Source of the DNA: Agaricus subrufescens
Lineage: Eukaryota > Basidiomycota > Agaricomycetes > Agaricales > Agaricaceae
Reading direction: 5' to 3'
Length of the DNA stretch: 64,000 nucleotides
Assembly: GCA_029945375.1 (NCBI GenBank)
Contig: JAQOTE010000025.1
Span: 62,001-126,000, forward strand
The translations under genes were made by a program, and so were the position numbers. Shown here in pieces: positions 22,296 through 32,526 of this stretch (positions are counted from its first letter, which is position 1; each line of letters starts with the position of its first letter). The notes under the pieces were generated by a model. That model saw only the letters and a list, made by a program, of their open reading frames with translations, did no database searches and was not told the origin of the DNA.

Positions 22296-24803
22296 ATGGC
22301 CAGTCGACCTACGACACGGGCCAAAAACAAGGATCAGCACCCAGGAACCAGTCATACTCGATATGACACCAAGCGTCGAACAGCGGCTCAAATTGCCACC
22401 GACACCGTAGCGGAAGCGGAAGCGCGTCTAGAGGCTATCCACGCCAGTGCTGAGAAACAGCGCTTGCAAGAGCAGGAGGTGGCCAAGTGTGAGGCCGCCA
22501 TGCGCAAGCGAGCCGAGCAGCGTAAGACCACCGCCACTCGTCCTGATTTGACTACGGCCATTTCTTCGTCGCAGGCATCGCATGTGAAACCCAAGATAAA
22601 AATTCCAGCCCCTAGAAAGGTGGTAAGACCAGGATTTTGTCCGAGACCAACGATTGCTTGACTGACCGACTTGAATGTAGAAACCACAGGTGGTTGCAAC
22701 TGCAGTCGACCATGACATCGGCCAAAGTGAAGACAGTGACGATCCTGCAAGTTTGATGCTACTGGACGGTGACACACAGGATGACAATGGCTTCATTGAT
22801 CATCACGAGGGCTCAGTGTATTCACTGCCACCGATGTCCGTGAGCGCTATGGATTCCGATTCCGCCCCTCCTACTTTATACCATGGGGACGGTGATGACA
22901 GCGATGATGATCGTCTGTACCAGCCGAGCATGAGACATGAGAGTGATGAGGAATCTGAAGGAGATTCCAGCAAGGTCAGCGTATATCCAATCTTGGCATA
23001 AAAAAGTGAACTCACATTGTGGATGGCGGTAAGCAAAAGGCGGGGTATGTTCGACCTTCTGTGGAGGACAGTACGATCACCTTCGAAGCTCGACCTCGTA
23101 CCAGTGCTATCACAGCGGAGAAAAGGGAGTGGCGGGCACCCAAAGCACGCGAGAATGCCAAGAAAAGAAAGGCTAATAATGAGCAGCGGGAGGGGGTTCA
23201 GGATGCTGATGAGGCAGGCACTGGATTCAACGATACAGCACGTCCCTCTCCTCCGCAGCCAGCCCCCAAAAACCTTGGGAACAAAGGCCTGTAAGTGGAC
23301 CATTACCCTTGTCCAACAGTTTGTTTATTCTTGAGGTGATTGGCATCCGCAGCAAACGATCCAAGATTGTCTCAGCCTTGGGAGGGCTGAAGGCTGGGTG
23401 GAAGACGTTCAAGACAGGCGCAAAGTCGAATGGTAGGTGACGTCACCCCCTTGTGACTCGGTCACTGACCCAACGCGACTCGCGACCTTGGTCAGGTGAT
23501 CGTACTCCTTTGTTGACTCAACAAAGTGATGTGACTCCTTTCAACCCCACTCACTCTTCCGATCCCGATTCCTCGTTAGCTCCTGCACTCGATGGTTCAG
23601 AACAGATCTCCAGTCAAGCACGCACCACAGGCCAGGTACGATCAGTAGATTTTGCAAACTTGCTGCTGACCAGAGTCTTCAAGATGGGGATTGTCGTTGG
23701 ATCATTGATAAGCACCTCAGCGGTCCCTTTGACCAAAAAAAAGTCATCCGCTATGTTGTCCGCCTTCCTTCTCTTTCCCCCATGTATGCTAATGATCCCC
23801 CAGCGCCGATCCCATCATAGATCGCCCTTCCAGGCCTAGGACAAAGGCCAAATCTTACACGAAGTATGACTTACCGTTTCCGCGTGCTCAGGCCACAAAA
23901 CTGGTGGCTAAGTGGTCCAAGGTGTTCTTGCCATGCCTTTACGATTGGGTAGGGACACAGGACAACCCCTGGCAGACGAACAGCGATCCAGCATTCTCTA
24001 CCAAGGTAAGAGAAACGTGGATCTTAGTTTTTCCAGACCTCAAACACGAAGTCGAGCATCCCGCCATCGAATATATCGTATGTGCTATGTCTCTCTTCAA
24101 GTTTTTGCGGAGGCGATTTGGCATTGACCCGACCTACTAGGCCAGCGCGGGTATTCGCTCTTGGCGCAGCAAGATTGGTTCAAACGCATCGGCAGTAGTG
24201 ACTTCCATGTTCAAAGGCAAGAGTCCCGAAGAAGTGAAAGAGACCCTAGGTGGCTATATGCCAGCCCCTCGTTTCCTGTGGAACATTCCGGACGCGATGG
24301 TGAGTCACGGTGGGCATACTGCACCACTGTGACATCAAACTGATAGCTTGCGACCACACTAGGAGGGACAGCGGCAAGGCTGGTTGTCGGAAATTTTCTT
24401 GAAATCATTCGCTTACCACGTTCAATACTTCCTAAAAGCTGAGGCGGAACCAGCAGGATACCCAATCGGAGCGGCGGCTTTAACAGCTGCAGCGGTAAGC
24501 TTCATTCTGGTCTTAGGTCACGAAATAATCTTATTTGTTCGCTAGATTGAACGTGGCCTCAAAGCATGGATGTCGGGCTCGCAAGAGGATAGTGCCTTAG
24601 GTGTCTTCAATCAACAAGACTGGGGCAGCATTACTCGCCGCTACAGTATGTCTGCTTCCCAGCTAACCGCTTCAAAATGGGATGCAGTGATCAAGGCTTC
24701 CATGGCGTTTATATCCGCAAATAAAGTCAGTTCTCTCATGAACCAAGAAGAGCAGGATGCCGGGCAGTTCCAGCATGATGAGAGAACATTGGTTATTGAT
24801 TAG
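22296..24803 (+). CDS. DUF6532-type partner protein of the Plavaka element
   Basis: Divergent from the transposase, with 118 bp between starts. Exons read by eye: 22296-22622, 22681-22974, 23034-23290, 23353-23432 and 23496-23635, then further exons ending at 24803. Junctions between 23636 and 23803 are unresolved. The N-terminal half is charged and probably disordered (Ala/Glu/Arg coiled-coil-like segment, acidic DGDDSDDDR stretch, basic KRSK patch). The C-terminal half resembles DUF6532 proteins of Agaricomycetes (FPRAQATKLVAKW, IRSWRSKIG, LKSFAYHVQYFL, PIGAAALTAAAIERGLKAW). Function is unknown. Co-location inside the TIRs suggests a role in transposition or its control. Confidence 0.72.
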
Positions 24804-25114
24804 TGTCAACTCGATGTCATGTATAATCGTTAGTGCTATAAGAGTGCCAAATGGTAATGATATCGGGATTATGAGTACTATCTGTACATGTGTGACTGAA
24901 TGTTAAACAGTGTAATTGTGGGTGTGTAGCGCCTGTGAGTGTATGTGAGACCTGCTGTGAGAGTGCCTGCCTCTACATTCTTATATGTGCGGTACTAATC
25001 GGAAGTCTGTTGCATCGTCGCTAGGGTTGTCCGATCAGATGAATTTGTAACGGTGTGATCGGTGTGACTATTGTTCCAGCACACGCGTCACAAAGTTGAT
25101 GATTTGCTGATGTG

Positions 25115-25355
25115 AGAGACGAGAGAACTGTATGATTATTTACTAGATACACAGACCTTTATATACTACTCTAGGAGGCTGTGCGCATAGACAAAAGATA
25201 TCCCTCATAATAGGACGCGTAAGCGTCCATGCATAATTGTTGGAGCAACAATAGATCGCATCACAACTAGAACAAAAGAAGCATCCATAAATAGATGCTA
25301 TGCATAGGTCATAATTCGTACAGAGCTTTGTAAGCATCAATGTACTATTCTAACA
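25115..25355 (-). repeat. Copia 1 3' LTR, distal 241 bp
   Basis: Continues the 91 bp at 18552-18642 after removal of Plavaka and one TG. Followed by the polypurine tract. Confidence 0.93.
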
Positions 25356-25392
25356 CTCCTCCATGCTAAAAGGCGAATAGAATTATGCTGCA

Positions 25393-28300
25393 TTACTGCG
25401 CAAAGAATTCCATGCCAAGCAATTTTCGGATTCGTTCAAACTTGACCTTATCTAAATTTTTGGTAAAGATGTCGGCCGGGTTTTTGGTTCCATCAATCCA
25501 ACAAAGATCGATTTTCCCATCTTCCACATATTGACGGACAATGTGAATTTTCACGTCGATATGTTTTGAACGTTGTTCTTGAACTGGGTTTGAGGCCCAG
25601 AAGATCGAACCTTCATTGTCAGCAGACAATTTAGGAGGGAAGACATCGAGTCCTGCTTCAGTAAGGAGCTGGTGCATCCAAACAAGTTGCTTGGAGCAAT
25701 TGGACAGCGCCATATACTCTGCTTCTGTAGAAGAAGCGGCAACGGTCTTCTGTTTTCTGCTTAACCAGGATACACACCCGGAAGCTAGTGTAACATAGTT
25801 ACCAGTAACCGATTTGCGATCGGTGGGATCTTGAGCCCAGTCTGAGTCCGAGAAGGCATGCAGACCTTTATTTGATGTGCCATTGAACACGATGCGATAC
25901 TTGCGAGTAGCAAGGAGATAACGGAGGACCCAAAGGCCTGCTTCGAAATGCTCTTCTGCAGGGTTGGCACACTGTTGGCTCAGCTTAACAACAGCATAAG
26001 CGATATCTGGTCGGGAACTGATCATCAGATACATCAAAGATCCCACTAGTTGTTGGTAGCGGGTCCAAAGAGCCGGGTTGACAGGTTCACTATTGGGTAG
26101 GAACACGAAACCAGACTTGAGGGGGGTTTCAGTCGGCTTAGAAGCGACGTTGAACTTCTCAAGGATCTTATCGAGATAATCGACTTGATCGAGAAAGATT
26201 CTCCTGTTCTTTCTGTCACGCGTGATTTTCATCCCTAGGAATTCTTTACATTCGCCAAGGTCACGGCATTCCCATTTCTTCATAAAGCGATTCTTCAAGT
26301 CTGTAAAGAGCTTGGTTCGCTTGCCAATTAAGGCAACGTCATCAACATAGACTAATGCAATGATAAGTTGCTTTGTCTTTGGACAACGGTAAGTATAAAC
26401 ACCAGCATCTGATTGACAGCGCTTAAAGCCTAATTCCTTCATGGACACAGTCAACTCGCGCCACCAGGCCAAGCCAGCTTGTTTCAGTCCGTAAAGGGCA
26501 CGGTGTAGTTTCCACACTTTCCTTTCAGATCCTTTTAATCGGAATCCTTCAGGTTGCTCCATGTAGATTTCTTCATCCAGTTTACCATATAGGTACGCGG
26601 TTTTGACATCAACGCTTTAAATCTCCCAATCCTCGAGTGCGGCAACACCGAGTAGGAGACGTGCGGTTTCATACCAGACCACGGGAGAAAATAGCTCATC
26701 GAAGTCAACGCCTTCGATCTGGGAGAAACCTTTAGCCACGAGTCGAGCACGTTTTCGGCCATCGGACTTCGTGTTAAACACCCATCGATTCTTAATGGCT
26801 CTGCGACCTTTCGGGAGATCCATAAGTTTGTATACTCCTCGCTTTTTTAGGGCTTGGAGCTCCTCCACACATGCAGCGATCCAATCTTTGCGATCATCGG
26901 GAGAGAGATCTGCAAGGTCTTTGAACATGACCGGAGTCTTGCCTTTTTTGACTGCAGCTGCGATTAGTGTTTCGATAAATTCGAGTCCCCCCTCATGTAC
27001 AAGACGTTGTATATCCTCCATATGATCCGAAGGTGGCTGGCTTCTCTGGGTTGGTTCCGGAGATTGGTTGCCAGATGGAGGAGTATCAGGGGCCAATTCT
27101 GGCTCGACTGATGGTACCGGTCCGTTACGGTTCCATTTAGGTGCTCTATCAAATTCCCGTGCCCGTTGTTCTCGCCAGGGGAACCTTTGCCTTAGACGGT
27201 CTTCCTGAGGGCCGATTACATCTTTGGCAGGCGGGTAGGGTTTTCGAATATCTCGTTCGTTCGGTTGGCGTTCAGATTCGCCGGTAGCTCTAATTTTATC
27301 CAATAGACCTTCTAAGTCCTTTTGGAGATCCTTGACAGGATCAGAGCGATCACCGTAAACGTTATCTTTCCGCATTGGTGCACGTCGTTCGCGACCAGAT
27401 CTCCTCGGATTTCCACTGCTTGGCCCGGGTTCGGGTGCAGGTGGTTGAGGAGGCGCAGGCGGAGGCGACCTTTGCGGGGATGGAGCACGACTTGGGGTTC
27501 TGGGTCTGGAGGGACCCGAACTCGGTGTAGACGGTCCGTGAGGGGGTTTAGGAGGCGTAGGTGGTAAGGGTTTAGGATCAAACCCATAACCATATGGAGC
27601 AGGAGGTGAATCTCCGCTATTATCAGATTCATCGTCATTATTTGTTGACGGAGGTGCCTTAGGGTAACCACGTGGATCTGTTTTGGGACATTTTGAGAAA
27701 TAGTCCTCCTCGAAAATGGCGGAAGGGGAGACGAACAATGCGTTATTTTTAGTATGCCTTATGAATTGATAGTTCGCTCCTCCAGAGGAGTAGCCCACAA
27801 AAATCATCAACTCGGACCGAGGAGATAATTTGTTTGCACGTTTCTCTTCGGGTATGAAGACATACGCTCCACAGCCAAATACCCTGAGGTTGTTAATCTC
27901 GGGTTTTTTACCACACCATTTTTCATATGGTGATTTCCATTCGAGACGTCGCATGGGCGTGCGGTTATAAACGTGCACTGCGCATTGTATAGCGAACTCC
28001 CAGTAAGAATCAGGGAAGCATGCATGTTGTAGCATGGCTCTTGCTTTATCGAGCAAGGTTCGATTTAATCTCTCAGCGCGACCGTTTTGTTGGTGCGCGT
28101 GAGGAGCGGTTGTCTCGTGTATTATTCCATTCGAGTTAAAGAAATTTGTCATGTCTGAGGACATGTATTCGCCACCATTATCAGTTCTAACGCGTTTAAC
28201 TGAAGTATTGTGCTGATTTTTTATCATCGCAACAAAGTCCTTCAGCGCTTTGAATGCGTCCGACTTATTTCTAAGAAGGGCGATGGTGCCAACTGACGAA

Positions 28301-30369
28301 TAGTCATCTAGGAACGTAATTACCCATTTGTATTTGTGGTACGATTGAGTGGGAAATTCAAGAAGATCCGAGTGGATCAATTCGCCGTAACTAGAAGCTC
28401 GTTTGGAATTTTCCGGGAAGGACTTCTGGTGCTGCTTGCCAAGAGCGCAACCTGGGCATGTCCGTTTCGACCGGGGGAAACCAATTTTGGGTGGTGATTT
28501 CGAGGAGTTCGGTACTCTTTTCAGAGCTTCGTCAGAGACGTGACCGAACCTTTGATGCCAGATCTCGTAAGACGGATCGTGGACAGATCGGTTCACTGTG
28601 CCAACTTGTTTGAAGACACATGTGAACACGTAGTGTAGATTACTACCACAACATCCACCAGTCGCTGTAGCAGTGAGGATGGGTTTCCCTTTTGGGTCGT
28701 ACAGGGTTGTACATTTGTCGTTGCCGATCACAGTCGCACCATTTTGTAAGAATGTGTTGGTGGATAGGATCCGGCCCCCCATGCCGGCGACATAAGCTAC
28801 CGGTGAGATTGTTGAAGTCAATAAGGTGACTTCACCCGTTTTTGGGTCAACGACTTCATGCTCGAACATGACGGTTCCACGAGCGGTTATTGGAAGGATC
28901 TTATCCGCTTCAGCAGTTCCGACTATTCCGAAATTTCCCTTTTCGTACTCGACAAAGTCATCAAGGTCGCATGTGAAGTGGCACGATGCGCCTGAGTCGA
29001 GGAGCCATTCGGTCGTATAGTTGGGGTTTGCAGGCTGCTTACCCCTGCATTTAGAACACTCATTGTCACTCTTTTGCTCGGTGCTAGTGGAAGCGACGCA
29101 TGCATATAATTGGGAACTACTTAATACAGGCTGATCTACATGTATAGGGTCGGAGATCCAGCACTGAAGTTCCTGATTAGTATCAACCCGATTAGGGGAT
29201 TCATGAGTGACATACCGGGAGGATCCGATAGAGACCGAATCGTCCTCCATTCCGGAGGGTTCGTATTCTTCGATCACTGCATCGACGGGATCGATCTCCA
29301 TCTCGGTCGCTTTTTCAGCGAGCTCTTTGTCTTTTTGAGCGATTATTTGCGCCTTAGCCGTTTCAAAGCGTCCAATTGGATAAGGACGGAATGCTGGGCG
29401 AGGGCGAGGGTCAGATGTGACCTGATGAGAAAGACGAGCTGCGAGGGGGATCCCAGAGTGTAAAACAGCGGGGGATGCAAATTGAGTGCACGATTGTGCC
29501 GAGTACTCTTCTATGCCAGTAGTAGGCGCCAGATCAGCTTGTTTAGCGGTCTGGTTGTCCTTGCGTTTGCCGCGGCGAGTTTTCTTCTTTGGCTGATCCG
29601 AGTTTTGGTTATTCCCGGATTGCTGCTGCTGTTGCTGCTGCTGCTTTTGGCTGTGAGGCTTTTGCTGCTGCTGCTTCTGCTGCTGCTGGTTGTGTCCACC
29701 TTGCGGTTTCCACTGCGGAGCGTTGTTGTTCCGCTTAATGCCAGAGAAGCGGTTCGCTTGAACCTGGGCGTTCTTGCGCTGATTGAATTCGGTGAGGATT
29801 GCAGCGCGAACGGCCTGATAAGTCACATCGGTAACCGAGGACTTGGCGGCAAGGAAGGAGGATGCGATGTTCCAATTATTCGGAACAGATCTGAGAAGAG
29901 TCATCGCACGGACTAGTGCGGGAATATTGACTCCGGCGGTTTCAAGACGATTGTAGATCAACTCAAGTTGGGCGATTTCTGCTGATGGATCTTTCGATCC
30001 AGAAATCGAGAATCCCAGGGTCTGCTGGTACATCGCGTAGATGCCAGCCGGCCCGGCTGTGCCATAAGTGTTCTCGAGGGCGACCCAGAGATCACGAATG
30101 CCAGTATACTGAATGGTGATTAGCCCTTCAGAGATACGGCAGTGCATAGCAGCTATGGCAAGCTTTTGAGTATGAGCTCTTCTCCTGACTTCGTCAGCAT
30201 CCGTAGTGGCTACGACGGTGTCATCGATCATATCCAGAGCGGAGGCATCGCTCAATGGATCTTGGAGAAGTGTCATGATGTTGCGCATACTGCGCTTCCA
30301 AGAGTCATAGTTCTCCGCTCCGGTAAGGACGGGAACAGTGTTGAGAAGGGGGAGTACAGCTGAGGCCAT
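25393..30369 (-). pseudogene. Copia 1 Gag-Pol polyprotein with one in-frame stop
   Basis: A single frame of 1659 codons is interrupted only by TAA at 26617-26619. Order: Gag (start MASAVLPLLNTV), a Gln-rich and basic tract instead of a CCHC knuckle, protease (WLLDSGASCHF), integrase (zinc-binding H..H..C..C, then DNGGEY and HQQNGRAERLNR), a Pro-rich linker, reverse transcriptase (RWVFNTK, YVDD) and RNase H (SDSDWA, STEAEY). The stop falls in RT between the EDWE and VDVKTAY segments. In Copia 2 the corresponding site codes for sense residues. Also in RT, PVVRYETA has become PVVWYETA. Otherwise complete, so this copy is recently inactivated unless the stop is suppressed. Confidence 0.93.
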
Positions 30370-30605
30370 TGATTCGAGTGTCTGCGTGAAACACGATCAG
30401 TATCGAGCATAGCACGGAGTGCACTGCGTCAGATAGGCTGAAGCTCCTTCTCGCCTGCGGAGGGGATGTAGACCATGAACGGGGAAGGTGCTTGGTGTAG
30501 CACACTTCAAACAAAGGCGGGGTGAGGCCTCGATACATCGTTCAGGTAGGTCGATCAACCCTTTCAACATCGTGCAACGTGGGTGCACAGAGTGAACAGG
30601 CGATC

Positions 30606-30618
30606 GGGGCCCATAACC
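30606..30618 (-). promoter_or_regulatory. Copia 1 primer-binding site (half-tRNA iMet)
   Basis: GGTTATGGGCCCC lies immediately downstream of the 5' LTR. It is complementary to the anticodon-loop region of initiator tRNA-Met (GGGCCCATAACC), the half-tRNA priming mode known for Drosophila copia. The same signature recurs at 51227-51239 and 3640-3649. Confidence 0.85.
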
Positions 30619-30950
30619 TGTTAAGACAGCAGCGACACACGCATAGCAGTGGGCTGATAGACTTACTGATAGAAGTAGCTTGAGGACGAGTAATACGACG
30701 AGGGCGATGAGAGACGAGAGAATTGTATGATTATTTACTAGATACACAGGCCTTTATATACTACTCTAGGAGGCTGTGCGCATAGACAAAAGATATTTCT
30801 CATAATAGGACGCGTAAGCGTCCATGCATAATTGTTGGAGCAACAATAGATCGCATCACAACTAGAACAAAAGAAGCATCCATAAATAGATGCTATGCAT
30901 AGGTCATAATTCGTACAGAGCTTTGTAAGCATCAATGTACTATTCTAACA
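30619..30950 (-). repeat. Copia 1 5' LTR
   Basis: 332 bp, TG...CA on both strands, bounded by the PBS on the left and the GGTAC duplication on the right. The intact version of the LTR broken by Plavaka at 18552-25355. Confidence 0.93.
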
Positions 30951-30955
30951 GGTAC

Positions 30956-31357
30956 TTTACAGGGGACCAATGATAAACGAAGAAAAGAACATGAATAACG
31001 TCGACAAACTGGTCTAATCATTATGACCTCACTCCACTCATTGTGACTTACTATGTGCTGTGGTAGAGTCATGAAATGGAGCAGTGAGGTCATACAAGGC
31101 CATTGGCTAAATGGTTGAGGTGTCGTTGGTTAAACACCCTCACACGAGGCTTCGTTGGTTAAACATCCTCAGAACTTATTGGGTAGTTGGTTAAACACCC
31201 GAGGCTACGTTGGTTAAACGTCCTCAAACCAAGAAGGACCAGTCGTCGACCCAGCTAAGAGTTGTGTGGAGCGGAAGGGTGTAACTCCTGTTGCTGAGAC
31301 ATTTTGTCTTAGAATTGGCTTCTTTCCGCTCTCATCTACTCGACACTTTCTTCGTTG
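30956..31357 (+). repeat. Ngaro A1 repeat, remaining 402 bp
   Basis: Matches A2 (51711-52112) with scattered, mostly CpG-transition differences. It holds four iterated GTTGGTTAAAC motifs starting near 31125, 31154, 31186 and 31209. Confidence 0.93.
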
Positions 31358-31404
31358 AAAAAGAATTAAAATTCCATCAAATAATCGTCTTTATACTTAT
31401 TTAA

Positions 31405-32526
31405 ATGTCTCGACATGAATCCCGGTCATCATCATTCGATCAAACCACCCAAAGAGAAAATTTTAGAAACGAGCGGGGAGAGGAAAACGCTGGAGGAACG
31501 TCTCGATCTCCGGGGACGGCTACCATTGATACAACGTCTATCGGATCGTCCGGGCGAACAGAGCGAGATGAATTGCAACACGCCCTCGAGGTTATCTGCC
31601 TCGGGTACCTTGGAGGAGAGATTGAAAGAGGAGAAGCAATTCTTCAAGGATCTATCAAAATCTCCGGATCCAACTTGTCCGCCGAAGTTAAACAAAAATT
31701 CCAACAATTCCTCCTCGAAGCTACCGATAAAGGAAAAGGAGTCGATGAAACAGGAAATGGAGATGGTGAAGGAGGAAGAAGAAGCCTGTTGGAAAGATTT
31801 GCTGGATTGGAGGAGGGAGAAAGAGGTGTTGAAGGAAATATTGAAGAAGATGGAAGAGAAAGAACAGGTGATGGAAGGAAAGTTGAAGAACCTAGGGAAA
31901 ATGAAGATGGAGGAAGGAAACGGATTAGAGAGGAGGATTTACCGTGGTTCGAAAGTCTGGAAAAATCCAAAATACGAATCACCGACGAAATGCGGGAAAG
32001 CCGAAAGCTCTTACGGAAATATAGGGACGACGTCGAAATGGTCGTCCAGTCCATCCAATCAGCCCCCAAGAGTCCCGTCAATTTCCCAGTATCCGAATGG
32101 AAAAACATCGTCCGAGGACGACCCGTTAATCTTAACGTTGTCCACGCAAATTTCCATGCTTTTAAACCTGTGCCAGAGAGCATTGGAAGGGTGGGACCAT
32201 TCGAAATTAGAGGCGAAGTTGGAGAGGTCTCGAAACGCATTGAAACGTCCGCGGACTGGCTCTCCGCCTGGAATAGGACTGCCCAAGCGACCGAGGTTGC
32301 TTTCCCGCATAGAGGGCCAGAGCTTCGAGGATACACGGAACGAATTTGGGACCATTTCAGCTCCATTGCACTCCCGTATCACGGGCGAGTCTTCCTCTAT
32401 GATGAAGCAGTTAGGGGAAGTGTTCGAGGAGGAGAATCACTTTCCTTATGCGATGACATCGCTTTCCAGCGGCTCTACACCGCGTATATCTCCCCCATTG
32501 GCTCCGAAATCTCAGTTCAACCCTGA
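31405..32526 (+). CDS. Ngaro Gag, with a premature TGA before its zinc fingers
   Basis: A 373-aa frame with a low-complexity charged N-terminal half and a basidiomycete Ngaro Gag-like block (ADWLSAWNRTAQATEVAFPHR, ELRGYTERIWDHF, YDEAVRGSVR). The same frame continues beyond the TGA at 32524-32526 to a TAG at 32683-32685 and encodes a CCCH-type cysteine cluster (CRGFNRQGC, CRYRHICEVCGDSKHG). The codon context suggests CGA to TGA decay. The overlapping +1 frame (from 31415) is also open but looks like an antisense-free shadow over this segment. Confidence 0.75.
   Translation: MSRHESRSSSFDQTTQRENFRNERGEENAGGTSRSPGTATIDTTSIGSSGRTERDELQHALEVICLGYLGGEIERGEAILQGSIKISGSNLSAEVKQKFQQFLLEATDKGKGVDETGNGDGEGGRRSLLERFAGLEEGERGVEGNIEEDGRERTGDGRKVEEPRENEDGGRKRIREEDLPWFESLEKSKIRITDEMRESRKLLRKYRDDVEMVVQSIQSAPKSPVNFPVSEWKNIVRGRPVNLNVVHANFHAFKPVPESIGRVGPFEIRGEVGEVSKRIETSADWLSAWNRTAQATEVAFPHRGPELRGYTERIWDHFSSIALPYHGRVFLYDEAVRGSVRGGESLSLCDDIAFQRLYTAYISPIGSEISVQP

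Larger units (their letters stand above)
18643..25112. mobile_element. Plavaka-type DNA transposon, TIR CATCAGCAAAT, TSD TG
   Basis: A 6470-bp element with imperfect terminal inverted repeats (left CATCAGCAAATGATCAACTT, right inverse CATCAGCAAATCATCAACTT). It is inserted in the Copia 1 3' LTR. Comparison with the intact LTR shows that exactly 91 bp precede and 241 bp follow, with the dinucleotide TG present twice (18641-18642, 25113-25114). It carries two divergent genes, a transposase and a DUF6532-type protein. Sub-terminal regions (18660-18860, 24820-25080) are rich in tgtgac/gtgag words and contain no gene. It is among the youngest insertions in the window. Confidence 0.93.
18552..30950 (-). 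mobile_element. Ty1/Copia retrotransposon 1, TSD GGTAC
   Basis: A complete element on the minus strand. The 5' LTR is 30619-30950 (332 bp). The 3' LTR is 18552-18642 plus 25115-25355 (91 + 241 = 332 bp), interrupted by the Plavaka transposon. A ctcctcc polypurine tract (minus GGAGGAG) follows the 3' LTR at 25356-25362. The primer-binding site is at 30606-30618. The 5-bp duplication GGTAC flanks both ends (18547-18551, 30951-30955). The two LTRs differ at only a handful of sites by eye, so insertion was fairly recent. It sits in the Ngaro A1 repeat. Confidence 0.95.

Noticed and set aside
22388..22796. Minus-strand ORFs opposite the DUF6532 gene
   Set aside because: They overlap well-supported exons on the plus strand and show no family features.
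29482..29916. Plus-strand Leu-rich ORF
   Set aside because: Antisense shadow of the Gln-rich tract in Copia 1 Gag (CAG repeats read as CTG).
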